A stretch of 10,309 nt of DNA from Chloroflexota bacterium (GTDB lineage Bacteria; Chloroflexota; Anaerolineae; UBA3071), in assembly GCA_014383605.1 (NCBI GenBank), contig JACNHM010000409.1:1-10309 (forward strand), written 5' to 3'. The stretch's first letter is position 1. Each line of letters starts with the position of its first letter. Below, piece by piece: positions 1 through 5,570 of this stretch. Under the pieces are notes generated by a model. It was not told the origin of the DNA. It was given only the letters and a program-made list of their open reading frames with translations, and searched no databases. The position numbers and the translations under genes were made by a program.

Positions 1-17
1 CGGCCTCAGTTGGAGCA

Positions 18-23
18 ATTATA
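18..23 (-). promoter_or_regulatory. Candidate -10 box reading leftward out of the window
   Basis: On the minus strand these bases read TATAAT, inside the 10-mer GGTGTATAAT. No good -35 hexamer lies 16-18 bases upstream, so this is only a candidate. It would serve a gene to the left of the window, divergent from the methyltransferase at 137. The same 10-mer occurs at 9299-9308 in the same orientation ahead of the leftward gene that starts at 9166. That recurrence makes a promoter role more plausible than chance alone. Confidence 0.25.
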
Positions 24-61
24 CACCTGATCGGAAAAATTCGCCAGAGTCCAGTTTCTTA

Positions 62-89
62 CGTTTCGCGTTTCAATCGTCGCGTTTCA
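62..89. repeat. CGTTTCA heptamer mini-repeat
   Basis: Units CGTTTCG (62-68) and CGTTTCA (69-75) are adjacent, and a third unit, CGTTTCA, lies at 83-89 after a short interruption. The same heptamer is tandemly repeated at 7751-7764. It lies in the 5' intergenic stretch ahead of the methyltransferase and is not part of any gene I can support. Confidence 0.6.
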
Positions 90-136
90 CGTAGGACGAC
101 CGCTTCATCAAGCTCGCAACCGTATGGACAGGAGAC

Positions 137-988
137 ATGAAAGAAGGCGAACCTTCCTGGAAACACTACCTCACCGACTACAACGAAGGGTTGGGGCTGG
201 TCTACGAGCGCTTCGTGCTCAACGATTTCCTCCTGGCCCTGCAACAGGAGCACGACATCCAGACCGTGCTGGAAGCGCCTCTCTACGGCATGGCCGGCGT
301 CAGCGGCATCAACAGCGTGGCCCTGGCCCAGGCGGGCTGCGAGGTCACTTTGGTGGACGACAACCCGCAGCGGGCCGCCGGCGTGCGGCGCATCTGGGAC
401 GAACTGGGGCTGGACGCCACGGTGCTGGGGGTAGAGCCGGGCGACTGGGGCAATCTGCCCTTCGACGATGACAGCTTCGACCTGGCCTGGGACTGGGCGG
501 CGCTCTGGTACCTGGCCGACGCGGCAGCGCTGCTCAACGAATTGGCCCGCGTCAGCCGCGACCTCGTCTTCGTGGCCATGCCCAACCGCCGGCAGGTGGG
601 TTACTTCCTGCGCAAGCGGGTGCTCGACCGCGACTTCTTCCAGACGGTGGACGAGCGCTGGGTGGACGTGGGTCGCATCCGGCGGGCGCTGGAGGAGGCC
701 GGTCTGCGCATCGTCCAGCAGGGTGTGCTGGACGTGCCGCCCTGGCCGGACACGGTCATGCCGGCCAGCGAAGTGTTGAAGCGGCTGGGGCTGCGCTCCA
801 AGAAGCTGGAACAGCAGTTCACGGGCGACAACTGGCAGTGGTCCACGATGGCCTACTACCTGGGCCAGCAGCCGGAGCTGCACGAGCGGGTGATGAGGTA
901 CGCCTGGCTGGATCGGGTGCGGCTGCCCTGGCGGCTGAAGGCGGTGTGGGCACATCACCGCTACCTGCTTGGGGTGAAGCCAGCGTAG
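137..988 (+). CDS. Class I SAM-dependent methyltransferase, substrate unknown
   Basis: This 283-residue soluble protein has a Rossmann-type methyltransferase core. A glycine-rich loop follows a beta strand at about residues 43-57 (VLEAPLYGMAGVSG), in a variant form of motif I. An acidic strand end, VTLVDDNP (70-77), would hold the ribose of S-adenosylmethionine. LPFDDDSFDLAWDW (107-120) matches the motif region that usually follows. The C-terminal part (about 180-283) is helical, rich in Trp and Arg, and gives no substrate clue. The ATG at 137 is chosen because AGGAG (130-134) lies just ahead, although the spacing is short. An ATG at 124 is in another frame. No signal peptide or membrane segment is visible. 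The gene is monocistronic here, ends before a two-way terminator hairpin, and converges on a toxin-antitoxin operon. The fold is clear; the methyl acceptor cannot be read from the sequence. Confidence 0.85.
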   Translation: MKEGEPSWKHYLTDYNEGLGLVYERFVLNDFLLALQQEHDIQTVLEAPLYGMAGVSGINSVALAQAGCEVTLVDDNPQRAAGVRRIWDELGLDATVLGVEPGDWGNLPFDDDSFDLAWDWAALWYLADAAALLNELARVSRDLVFVAMPNRRQVGYFLRKRVLDRDFFQTVDERWVDVGRIRRALEEAGLRIVQQGVLDVPPWPDTVMPASEVLKRLGLRSKKLEQQFTGDNWQWSTMAYYLGQQPELHERVMRYAWLDRVRLPWRLKAVWAHHRYLLGVKPA

Positions 989-1027
989 CGGTTGATCTGC
1001 ATAGCTTCACCTTTTCTGCAAAAGCGA

Positions 1028-1063
1028 AAGCCCCCTTCACTCACTGAGTGAGGAAAGGGGCTT
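1028..1063. terminator. Two-way terminator-like hairpin between convergent genes
   Basis: Outer arms AAGCCCC (1028-1034) and GGGGCTT (1057-1063) enclose an inner stem CACT/AGTG around 1038-1050. An alternative 8-bp pairing joins CGAAAGCC (1025-1032) with GGCTTTCG (1066-1073). T-rich sequence follows on both strands, more clearly on the minus strand. The position between the methyltransferase stop (988) and the leftward toxin stop (1086) fits shared termination for two convergent transcripts. Confidence 0.6.
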
Positions 1064-1085
1064 CTGGCTTTCGTCCAGCACGTTC

Positions 1086-1361
1086 TTAGCGGAACAACTT
1101 CTCGATATCCTTGTAGGTTCGTTCTCGCCTGCGCTCAACCTTTCCCACTTCCACCAACTGGTTCTCGTCATCCACGAAGTAAACGATCCGGTACACGCCA
1201 GCCCGCACTCGGTAGATGTGATCAACCAACTTCCGGCAGCCCACTGGTCGAGGGTTCTCAGCCAAGGACAAGAGTTTCTCGTCTACCAACCGAAAATCGG
1301 CTGGCGATAGGTGATCAAGCTGCTTTTGAACGTTCTTGCTTCGCAGCTTAACTCTGTACAC
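1086..1361 (-). CDS. RelE/ParE-superfamily toxin
   Basis: This 91-residue protein has the RelE/ParE toxin layout. An N-terminal strand (VYRVKLRSKNVQKQL) and a helical hairpin are followed by the beta-sheet core HIYRVRAGVYRIVYFVDDEN (about 52-71) and a C-terminal VGKVERRRERTYKDIEKLF with the Arg/Tyr-rich end expected of a ribosome-dependent mRNA interferase. The GTG at 1361 is chosen because it starts a family-length protein, has GGAG eight bases upstream, and overlaps the antitoxin stop by 14 bases. An in-frame ATG at 1412 would give 108 residues but would overlap the antitoxin by 65 bases and add unrelated sequence. The gene is translationally coupled to the antitoxin upstream. Known RelE toxins cleave mRNA in the ribosomal A site, whereas ParE relatives poison gyrase; which applies here is not resolved. 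Confidence 0.85.
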   Translation of the reverse strand: MYRVKLRSKNVQKQLDHLSPADFRLVDEKLLSLAENPRPVGCRKLVDHIYRVRAGVYRIVYFVDDENQLVEVGKVERRRERTYKDIEKLFR

Positions 1362-1623
1362 TGGCCAGTCTCCGCGTCCGGTATGTTGTGTAATCCATAC
1401 TCTCACTCTCATCGGTTCGCAGAGCTTCCAGCATATCCCGGATGTCCTCGAGATCTTCCAGTTCCTCGAGGCGGGCCGCCATCTCCCGGTAGCTGTCGTA
1501 GTCAACGACCACCATCTGAGGATATCCCCGCTTGGTGACAACTACGGGTTCGCGTTTCACTCGCGCCAACAGGTCTTTCGTCTTGCGGCTCAAATCGCTG
1601 ATGGGTATCACGCCGATGGTCAC
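1348..1623 (-). CDS. Phd/YefM-family antitoxin
   Basis: This 91-residue protein has the Phd/YefM signature. TIGVIPISDLSRKTKDLLAR at the N-terminus is followed by PVVVTKRGYPQMVVVDYDSY (about 29-48), the DNA-binding dimer region. A strongly acidic helix (RLEELEDLEDIRDMLEALR) comes next, and a tail that would wrap the toxin. The GTG at 1623 is preferred because GGGAGGGG lies five bases upstream at 1629-1636. Possible upstream starts are ATG 1638 (no ribosome binding site) and a longer form from 1683. It is the first gene of the operon, overlaps the toxin, and has a near-consensus promoter at 1674-1702 that it probably represses together with the toxin. Confidence 0.85.
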   Translation of the reverse strand: MTIGVIPISDLSRKTKDLLARVKREPVVVTKRGYPQMVVVDYDSYREMAARLEELEDLEDIRDMLEALRTDESESMDYTTYRTRRLASVQS

Positions 1624-1665
1624 TTCCACCCCTCCCATTGTGCATTGGTTTGATTGTTCACCGTT

Positions 1666-1684
1666 CTGTGCACAGTATAGCACA
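1666..1684. promoter_or_regulatory. Candidate toxin-antitoxin operator
   Basis: A perfect 10-bp palindrome CTGTGCACAG (1666-1675) overlaps the edge of the -10 box and the probable start of transcription. GCACA also occurs twice in direct orientation at 1670-1674 and 1680-1684, ten bases (one helical turn) apart and bracketing the -10 box. Phd/YefM proteins repress their own operons by binding short palindromes at the promoter. That role here is inferred from position. Confidence 0.45.
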
Positions 1685-1702
1685 CGAGCCGCAAGATGTC
1701 AA
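1674..1702 (-). promoter_or_regulatory. Sigma70-like promoter of the first RelE/Phd operon
   Basis: On the minus strand TTGACA (1702-1697) and TATACT (1679-1674) are separated by 17 bases, an almost consensus promoter. Transcription would start near 1667, about 45 bases ahead of the antitoxin start. Overlap with the palindrome at 1666-1675 suggests repression by the gene product. Confidence 0.75.
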
Positions 1703-1739
1703 TATCCTCTGCCGCTGCGCAGGCCCGTCAATGAGGATT

Positions 1740-1768
1740 TTGACAAAAGCACCTCCTCGCCTTATCAT
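1740..1768 (+). promoter_or_regulatory. Distal rightward sigma70-like promoter
   Basis: TTGACA (1740-1745) and TATCAT (1763-1768) are separated by 17 bases. A start near 1775 would give the gene at 1946 a leader of about 170 bases containing the C9 tract. The match is strong, but it is not known whether it is used as well as the proximal promoter. Confidence 0.5.
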
Positions 1769-1896
1769 AGGTTCACGGCCTCATGGAGCGTAGCACCTCC
1801 ACAAACCCATTTTACTCCCCCCCCCGCAGATTTGTCAAGGGGGTTTCGCGGCTTGAGGCACAAATTCTAAGGTTGGTCGAGCCCGGCACGCCGGTT

Positions 1897-1924
1897 TTGC
1901 CGTTTGGCGGGCATGAATTATAAT
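1897..1924 (+). promoter_or_regulatory. Proximal promoter and strong ribosome binding site for the gene at 1946
   Basis: TTGCCG (1897-1902) and TATAAT (1919-1924) are separated by 16 bases. Transcription would start near 1931, giving a very short leader made almost entirely of the ribosome binding site AGGAGGAGGT (1931-1940), five bases ahead of the ATG. Confidence 0.6.
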
Positions 1925-1945
1925 GCGAGCAGGAGGAGGTGAAAC

Positions 1946-2221
1946 ATGGCGAGTTATGCATCTCTTGCCACCCGCTTGAAGATGAGCAAACAGGAGTTGG
2001 AGCGCGAAAGCCTGCGCGTCTACTTGCAGTACCGCCTTCGCGAGGTGCAGGCTGATATCGTGAACCTGTGCCGCAAATACGGCGTGCGGGATGCGGCGGA
2101 GATGGAAGCGCGTTATCGGGAGGGCACACTGCCAGAGGCCGGCACGTGGGAGGACTTCTTCCAACTGGACCACCTGGAAGCCAGACGTGATGAACTCCTC
2201 AGCCTGCTAGGGGAGTCATGA
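1946..2221 (+). CDS. Small helical protein, putative antitoxin partner of a TumE-like protein
   Basis: This 91-residue, mostly helical and charged protein has no membrane segment or signal peptide. Its centre reads VNLCRKYGVRDAAEMEARY (about 39-57), followed by TWEDFFQLDHLEARRDELL. A KYG motif, an acidic stretch and a late WE/D helix also occur in the gene at 3178, in the same position relative to a similar partner, so I take the two as related. From memory, small proteins with KYG followed by an acidic patch commonly sit beside DUF6516/TumE genes. The antitoxin role is inferred from that context and was not recognised by a named domain. The gene follows a strong promoter and ribosome binding site, and its TGA overlaps the ATG of the next gene (ATGA). 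Confidence 0.65.
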   Translation: MASYASLATRLKMSKQELERESLRVYLQYRLREVQADIVNLCRKYGVRDAAEMEARYREGTLPEAGTWEDFFQLDHLEARRDELLSLLGES

Positions 2222-2571
2222 TGCGCCATCTCGCCGACATCGCCCTGGCTGAATTCGCCGACATTGTGCTTTCGGTCACCGTCCAGGCCGCTAAACTACG
2301 TTTGTTTTTCACTGACGGTTCCTATGCAGATATCTGGTTCTCCGAACGGCGTCCGGGGCGGTACGCTTACCACTGGGAGCGTCAACATGTAGACGGCACT
2401 ATCTTTCGACACGACAACATCCCTCACGGACGCTGGAGGCACGTTGCCACCTTTCCCAAGCATTTCCATGACGGTGCTGAGGAACAGGTGACGGAGAGCG
2501 ATCTGCCTGATGAACCTGAACAAGCACTGCGCGTTTTTCTGGCCTTCTGTCGAGAGAAACTAGCGAGCTGA
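2218..2571 (+). CDS. DUF6516/TumE-like putative toxin
   Basis: This 117-residue protein has the DUF6516 (TumE-like) pattern as I remember it. A strand-turn-strand LRLFFTDGSYADIWFSE (27-43) is followed by RYAYHWERQ (48-56), then RHDNIPHGRWRHVATFPKHF (64-83) with its DN-PH and FP-H-FH-DG residues, and a final helix PEQALRVFLAFCREKL (100-115). The length is typical. The ATG at 2218 overlaps the upstream stop. A second ATG at 2221 has better spacing from GGGGAG (2210-2215, five bases) and may be the real start. TumE-like proteins are classed as toxins of type II modules; the biochemical activity is not visible here. A terminator-like hairpin follows immediately. Confidence 0.75.
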   Translation: MMRHLADIALAEFADIVLSVTVQAAKLRLFFTDGSYADIWFSERRPGRYAYHWERQHVDGTIFRHDNIPHGRWRHVATFPKHFHDGAEEQVTESDLPDEPEQALRVFLAFCREKLAS

Positions 2572-2581
2572 GTGCGCATTG

Positions 2582-2609
2582 GAGCCCTGCAAGGAGAGCA
2601 GGGCTCTTT
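2582..2609 (+). terminator. Terminator-like hairpin after the TumE-like gene
   Basis: A perfect 9-bp stem GAGCCCTGC (2582-2590) / GCAGGGCTC (2598-2606) with a 7-base loop is followed by only three T residues (2607-2609). The short T run makes it a weak or partial terminator. It argues against starting cobO at the in-frame GTG at 2572, because the hairpin would then be coding. Confidence 0.55.
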
Positions 2610-2631
2610 GGCAAGACGGGAGTTGAGGGAC

Positions 2632-3159
2632 ATGAAGCTGAAGCAAGGGCTGATCCAGGTCTACACGGGAGAGGGCAAGGGGAAGACGACGGCCGCGCTG
2701 GGACTGGCTCTGCGCGCCGCCGGGCACGGCCTGCGAGTCTACATCGTCCAGTTCATGAAGGGCTGGCCGCATTACGGCGAGTTGGTCAGCGTGCAGCAGT
2801 TGCCCAGCGTCACCCTGCGCCAGTTCGGCCGGCCCGATTTCGTGAACAGGGCACATCCCGATCCCGAGGATGTCCGGTTGGCCGGCGAGGCGCTGCAACA
2901 CGCCGGCCAGATCATCGCCAGCGGCGACTACGACGTGGTCATCCTGGACGAGGTGAACGTAGCCCTGGATTATGGCCTCATCGGTCTGGACGATGTGCTG
3001 ACGGTACTGGACGCCAGGCCGGAGCACGTGGAACTGGTGCTCACCGGCCGCGGCGCCCATCTGGAGATCATCCAACGGGCGAATCTGGTGACCGAAATGC
3101 TGGCCATCAAACATCCGTACGATGCCGGCACCGTAGGACGACGGGGAATTGAGTACTGA
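2632..3159 (+). CDS. cobO: Corrinoid adenosyltransferase, CobO/BtuR family
   Basis: The product transfers the 5'-deoxyadenosyl group of ATP to reduced corrinoid, making the adenosylated form used in coenzyme B12 synthesis and salvage. The P-loop GEGKGKTT (13-20) is the family-specific Walker A. VYIVQFMKGW (36-45), DYDVVILDEVNVALDYGLI (99-117) and the C-terminal HPYDAGTVGRRGIEY (161-175) are CobO hallmarks. At 175 residues from ATG 2632 it is family length. That start has GGGAG (2618-2622) nine bases upstream and avoids the hairpin at 2582-2606; an in-frame GTG at 2572 would add 20 unrelated residues. It lies between two toxin-antitoxin-like pairs and is 18 bases ahead of the second, so it is probably co-transcribed with it. 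The AdoCbl-dependent mutase at 5978 is a plausible consumer of its product. Confidence 0.95.
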   Translation: MKLKQGLIQVYTGEGKGKTTAALGLALRAAGHGLRVYIVQFMKGWPHYGELVSVQQLPSVTLRQFGRPDFVNRAHPDPEDVRLAGEALQHAGQIIASGDYDVVILDEVNVALDYGLIGLDDVLTVLDARPEHVELVLTGRGAHLEIIQRANLVTEMLAIKHPYDAGTVGRRGIEY

Positions 3160-3177
3160 ATGCGAAGGAGATGGCAA

Positions 3178-3522
3178 ATGAATGCAGTGTTGCAACGAGA
3201 GATGAACACGACCATTGTCGTGTCCAGAGAGACCGCACGGCACCTGGAGAGCTTGCCCCTGATACCTTCTGATGTGGATAGCAAATTGCGGTCTTTGCTG
3301 GAAGCTGAATACCGCCGACGCTTATCGCGCTATAGTCTGACCGACCGTATGCTTCAGCAGAAGTATGGGATGACCTATGAGGAATTCGAGGTGCGCAATG
3401 TGGTGGAGGAGCGGGGTTATAGCTGGGAAGTGGAATCGGACGCCATCGCCTGGGAGACAGCGTCAGATGGCATGAGGACGATGCAACGCAAGCTGCAGGA
3501 GTTGCTGGGACCCAAGCCATGA
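3178..3522 (+). CDS. Small helical protein, putative antitoxin (second TumE-like pair)
   Basis: The 114-residue charged, helical protein begins with a short strand (TTIVVSRETARHLESLPLIP, about 11-30) that could be a DNA-binding or dimer segment. LLEAEYRRRLSRYSLTDRML and QQKYGMTYEEFEVRNVVEER follow, then WEVESDAIAWETASDGMRT and a final QRKLQELL helix. The KYG followed by acidic EEFE, the later WE/D pairs and the LxxLL end recall the gene at 1946. The start ATG 3178 has AAGGAG seven bases upstream; the ATG at 3160 directly abuts the cobO stop and lacks a site. Its TGA overlaps the next ATG (ATGA). The antitoxin role is inferred from the KYG-type motif and the paired organisation. Confidence 0.65.
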   Translation: MNAVLQREMNTTIVVSRETARHLESLPLIPSDVDSKLRSLLEAEYRRRLSRYSLTDRMLQQKYGMTYEEFEVRNVVEERGYSWEVESDAIAWETASDGMRTMQRKLQELLGPKP

Positions 3523-3875
3523 CCACCATTGAGGACCTGTTGTCCGAGGCTCAGGAGGTGTTGGATCGCTTCTGGTTTGTGCGGTCCCTCGTGGAAATCG
3601 ATCGCACCGATGCGACGGTCACACTCCACTTGAGGATTGCGCCGGAGTTGGTTGTTCAGGCGTATCTCAGCGAGATCAGCGGCCGTCTCAGCTTCGCACT
3701 GGTAGATCCATCGGGCCGTCTCTACGGTTGGAATCGGGACCGGGGTCTGTGGCACCGTCACCCTTACGACGACCCTGGTCAGCACGAACCGCTTCCAGAA
3801 GCCGTGTCTCCCAGACCTTTGCTTCAATTCATGACCAGGGTCGAGGGGATTCTGTTAGAGAACGAGCTGATCTAA
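3519..3875 (+). CDS. Putative toxin, distant TumE/DUF6516-like protein
   Basis: This 118-residue protein is not firmly recognised. A long helix (3-20) is followed by strands VTLHLRIAPELVVQAYLSE (34-52) and GRLSFALVDPSGRLYGWNRD (55-74), a His-rich turn GLWHRHPYDDPGQHEPL, and a final helix PLLQFMTRVEGILLE. The order of elements (paired strands with an acidic end, Trp/His/Pro-rich turn, closing helix) parallels the DUF6516-like protein at 2218, and the partner genes also resemble each other. I infer a diverged toxin of the same type. Direct residue identity with 2218 is low, so a different small domain remains possible. A palindrome covers its stop codon, and the next gene starts 36 bases on. 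Confidence 0.6.
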   Translation: MTTIEDLLSEAQEVLDRFWFVRSLVEIDRTDATVTLHLRIAPELVVQAYLSEISGRLSFALVDPSGRLYGWNRDRGLWHRHPYDDPGQHEPLPEAVSPRPLLQFMTRVEGILLENELI

Positions 3876-3885
3876 ACTTAGATCA
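3868..3885. repeat. Short inverted repeat over a stop codon
   Basis: Arms TGATCTAA (3868-3875) and TTAGATCA (3878-3885) are separated by two bases and include the TAA stop of the putative toxin. It is AT-rich relative to its surroundings. It could be an operator for the following gene or a weak attenuating hairpin; there is no T run that would make it a standard terminator. Confidence 0.4.
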
Positions 3886-3911
3886 ACGATGAGACAGAGG
3901 GGAGCGCACAG

Positions 3912-5222
3912 ATGACCGACACCCTCGAACTGGTGAGAAAGCACGAGCCGGTGCTCCTGTTCAGCAAGGACGGCGAGGGCAACTCCGAGAACTTCTTCCC
4001 CCTGGCGGCCAGCCACTACGTACATGAATGCGGCCTGCGCCGCCGGAAGCAAGGCTGGGAGCATCCGCCGGGCCAGACGCTGCTCCGGCACCTGGGCGAG
4101 GTGGCCGAATCGCAGCGCTGCTACCTGGCCTACGCCGCCGGCGACGTTGGCGACGGTGACGTCCTGATGCTGATGGATCAGGGCCTGGAGCTGTCGCGCC
4201 TGCCGGGGGCGGAACCGCAGACCGGGCGCGCTGTGTCCCCCGCGGACAGCGTTGTCGCGCCGCGGCTGCTCGTCAGCCGCGCGGAGGCCGATGATCTTGA
4301 GGAACGCCTCTCGGCCTGGGGCGGCGTGCAGCGGCAGCCGCTGGATACGCTGTTGACCACCCGACGCGATCCCGGAGAGAGCCGCTCGGCGCGGAGGCGG
4401 GTCGAGGAGGGCATGGAGTGGCTTGACGAACTGGAAGATCCCGCGGCCGTGGCGGCGCTGAAGGCGGGCTTGGGTCTGTCGCCGGCGTTCGATGCCTCCC
4501 GAGGTGTGCCAGACGCGCCGGCTGCCGCCCTCGCTGCGGATATGGCGCAGATGGAATGGGTCACCGCAAGGGGCTTTGCCACGCTGCCTGATTCCATCGT
4601 CGGCCGGGCGCGGGAGAAGGTTGCACCCTACCAGGCCCAATACCTGCCCGTCTACCACTATCACGTCTGCGAGGACAGAGGCTACCGGGTGCTGCAGTAC
4701 TGGTTCCTGTACGCTTTCAACGACTGGGCCGCACACGGCGGCCACAACGATCACGAGGGCGATTGGGAAGTGGTCTGCGTCTACCTGGACGGCGAGAACG
4801 ACCCGCAGTGGGTGGCCGCCTCCCGGCACGTGCTGAAGCCGCAGAAGGCGCAGTGGGAGACGTTGCGCGCGGTGGATGGGGCCATCTGGCAGGACACCCA
4901 TCCGGTCATCTATGTGGGCTGCGGCTCCCATGCCAGCTACCTGGAGAGAAAAGCGTACCGGTACTGGCTTCTGCGCAGCACCTACGACCACGCTGAAGGG
5001 AACGACGTCTCCATCGGGCCGGGCGCGGAGCGACCTTGGGGCGATCCGATCAGGTTGGACGATAAGCTCTGGAACGCGAGGTTCGCGGGGAACTGGGGGG
5101 CGTTGCTGAAGCGCTGGCTGGGGCTGCCCCTGCCGGGCACTACGGGGCCGACCGGCCCGGCTCAGAAAGGCAAGAAGTGGACAAACCCGGCCCGCTGGGC
5201 GGGGCTTGCAGACTTGTCATAA
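3912..5222 (+). CDS. Vps62/DUF946-like protein of unknown function
   Basis: This 436-residue protein has no clear signal peptide or membrane segment. The N-terminal EPVLLFSKDGEGNSENFFP (12-30) resembles the opening of Vps62/DUF946-type domains. The core reads YLPVYHYHVCEDRGYRVLQY (244-263), then YWFLYAFNDW (263-272) and HNDHEGDWEVVCVYL (278-292), and later VGCGSHASYL (335-344). The C-terminus has GNWG and GPTGPAQKGKKWTNPARW (412-429). The H-D-H-x-GDWE cluster is reminiscent of the GHRHDWE metal-binding motif of NPP1/NLP proteins, a fold-level likeness only. Residues 90-230 are Ala/Arg/Glu-rich and seem to be an insertion without known domain. The ATG at 3912 has AGGGGAG (3898-3904) seven bases upstream. 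The gene follows the second TumE-like pair at 36 bases and probably shares its transcript. No enzymatic role can be stated. Confidence 0.7.
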   Translation: MTDTLELVRKHEPVLLFSKDGEGNSENFFPLAASHYVHECGLRRRKQGWEHPPGQTLLRHLGEVAESQRCYLAYAAGDVGDGDVLMLMDQGLELSRLPGAEPQTGRAVSPADSVVAPRLLVSRAEADDLEERLSAWGGVQRQPLDTLLTTRRDPGESRSARRRVEEGMEWLDELEDPAAVAALKAGLGLSPAFDASRGVPDAPAAALAADMAQMEWVTARGFATLPDSIVGRAREKVAPYQAQYLPVYHYHVCEDRGYRVLQYWFLYAFNDWAAHGGHNDHEGDWEVVCVYLDGENDPQWVAASRHVLKPQKAQWETLRAVDGAIWQDTHPVIYVGCGSHASYLERKAYRYWLLRSTYDHAEGNDVSIGPGAERPWGDPIRLDDKLWNARFAGNWGALLKRWLGLPLPGTTGPTGPAQKGKKWTNPARWAGLADLS

Positions 5223-5256
5223 CGTCAACACGGGTAGGGAAAACTGGCGGCAAGAC

Positions 5257-5568
5257 CTAATCCTCGTCAGCGCGCCAGGCAGCCAGCCGGTAGGCTTCGA
5301 ACTTGGCTTTCTTGCCAATGGCGATGACCCAGACTGCCTGGGCTTCGTCATCCAGGCGATAGACAATGCGATAGCGTTTGCCCGCGAAGTACAGAGAACG
5401 ATGGCCGGTCAGGTCATAGCCCGCTTTGTGGCCGAGGGGCTCTCCAGCGTGAGGATGTGTGTGGAGCTTACGAAGTTGCTTGGCAGCCTGCCGCTGCAGC
5501 CCTGTATCCAGGCTGGCCAGATCGGATCGGGCATCTGGATGGAGCTTCACTCCATAAGGGGTATCCAT
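5257..5568 (-). CDS. RelE/ParE-superfamily toxin (second module)
   Basis: This 103-residue protein opens with a strand and helix VKLHPDARSDLASLDTGLQR. A linker follows, GYDLTGHRSLYFAGKRYRIV (about 50-69) gives the GHRSLYF and RYRIVYRLDDE core, and the end is VWVIAIGKKAKFEAYRLAAW. This is the pattern of RelE/ParE-type plasmid-stabilisation toxins. It is clearly a different subfamily from the toxin at 1086. ATG 5568 lies two bases after the antitoxin stop and has GAGGG six bases upstream, inside the end of the antitoxin gene, so the two are translationally coupled. It converges on the Vps62-like gene with only 34 bases between the stops and no obvious terminator. Confidence 0.85.
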   Translation of the reverse strand: MDTPYGVKLHPDARSDLASLDTGLQRQAAKQLRKLHTHPHAGEPLGHKAGYDLTGHRSLYFAGKRYRIVYRLDDEAQAVWVIAIGKKAKFEAYRLAAWRADED

Positions 5569-5570
5569 CG

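Larger units (their letters stand above)
1624..1945. other. Divergent intergenic region with promoters and a C9 tract
   Basis: These 322 bases separate two divergent small-gene operons and contain no gene I can support. They hold the leftward antitoxin promoter (1674-1702) and two tandem rightward promoters (1740-1768 and 1897-1924). A weaker leftward promoter candidate has TTGACA at 1838-1833, an 18-base gap and TAAAAT at 1814-1809. Nine cytosines run at 1817-1825. A 46-codon reading frame at 1783-1923 (ATG to TAA) has no ribosome binding site and no recognisable product. Confidence 0.6.

Noticed and set aside
62..89. Possible CRISPR repeats
   Set aside because: Units are 7 bases, adjacent, with no regular spacers and no cas genes.
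59..958. Long minus-strand open frame (299 codons) opposite the methyltransferase
   Set aside because: It is a shadow of a GC-rich gene: low-complexity His/Gln/Val-rich translation, no ribosome binding site, and the plus frame has clear methyltransferase motifs. The same reasoning removes the minus frames at 3855-4991 and 5906-7681.
1362..1541. Longer N-terminus for the first RelE toxin
   Set aside because: The extra 60 residues are out-of-frame antitoxin sequence without toxin-like features; GTG 1361 gives family length.
1783..1923. 46-codon frame in the intergenic leader
   Set aside because: It has no ribosome binding site, crosses the C9 tract and ends in the proximal -10 box; nothing in the translation is recognisable.
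2572..2631. GTG start extending cobO by 20 residues
   Set aside because: It would translate the 9-bp hairpin at 2582-2606, lacks a ribosome binding site, and precedes the conserved CobO N-terminus by unrelated sequence.
5133..5160. Inverted GCCGGG/CCCGGC near the end of the Vps62-like gene
   Set aside because: It lies in the coding region for a conserved GP-GP-KWT-type tail; GC-rich Gly/Pro codons produce such matches by chance.
5403..5412. Ten-base match to the palindromic element (GCCGGTCAGG) in the second RelE gene
   Set aside because: Only half of the palindrome is present and the bases encode the family motif DLTGH, so chance is the simpler explanation.
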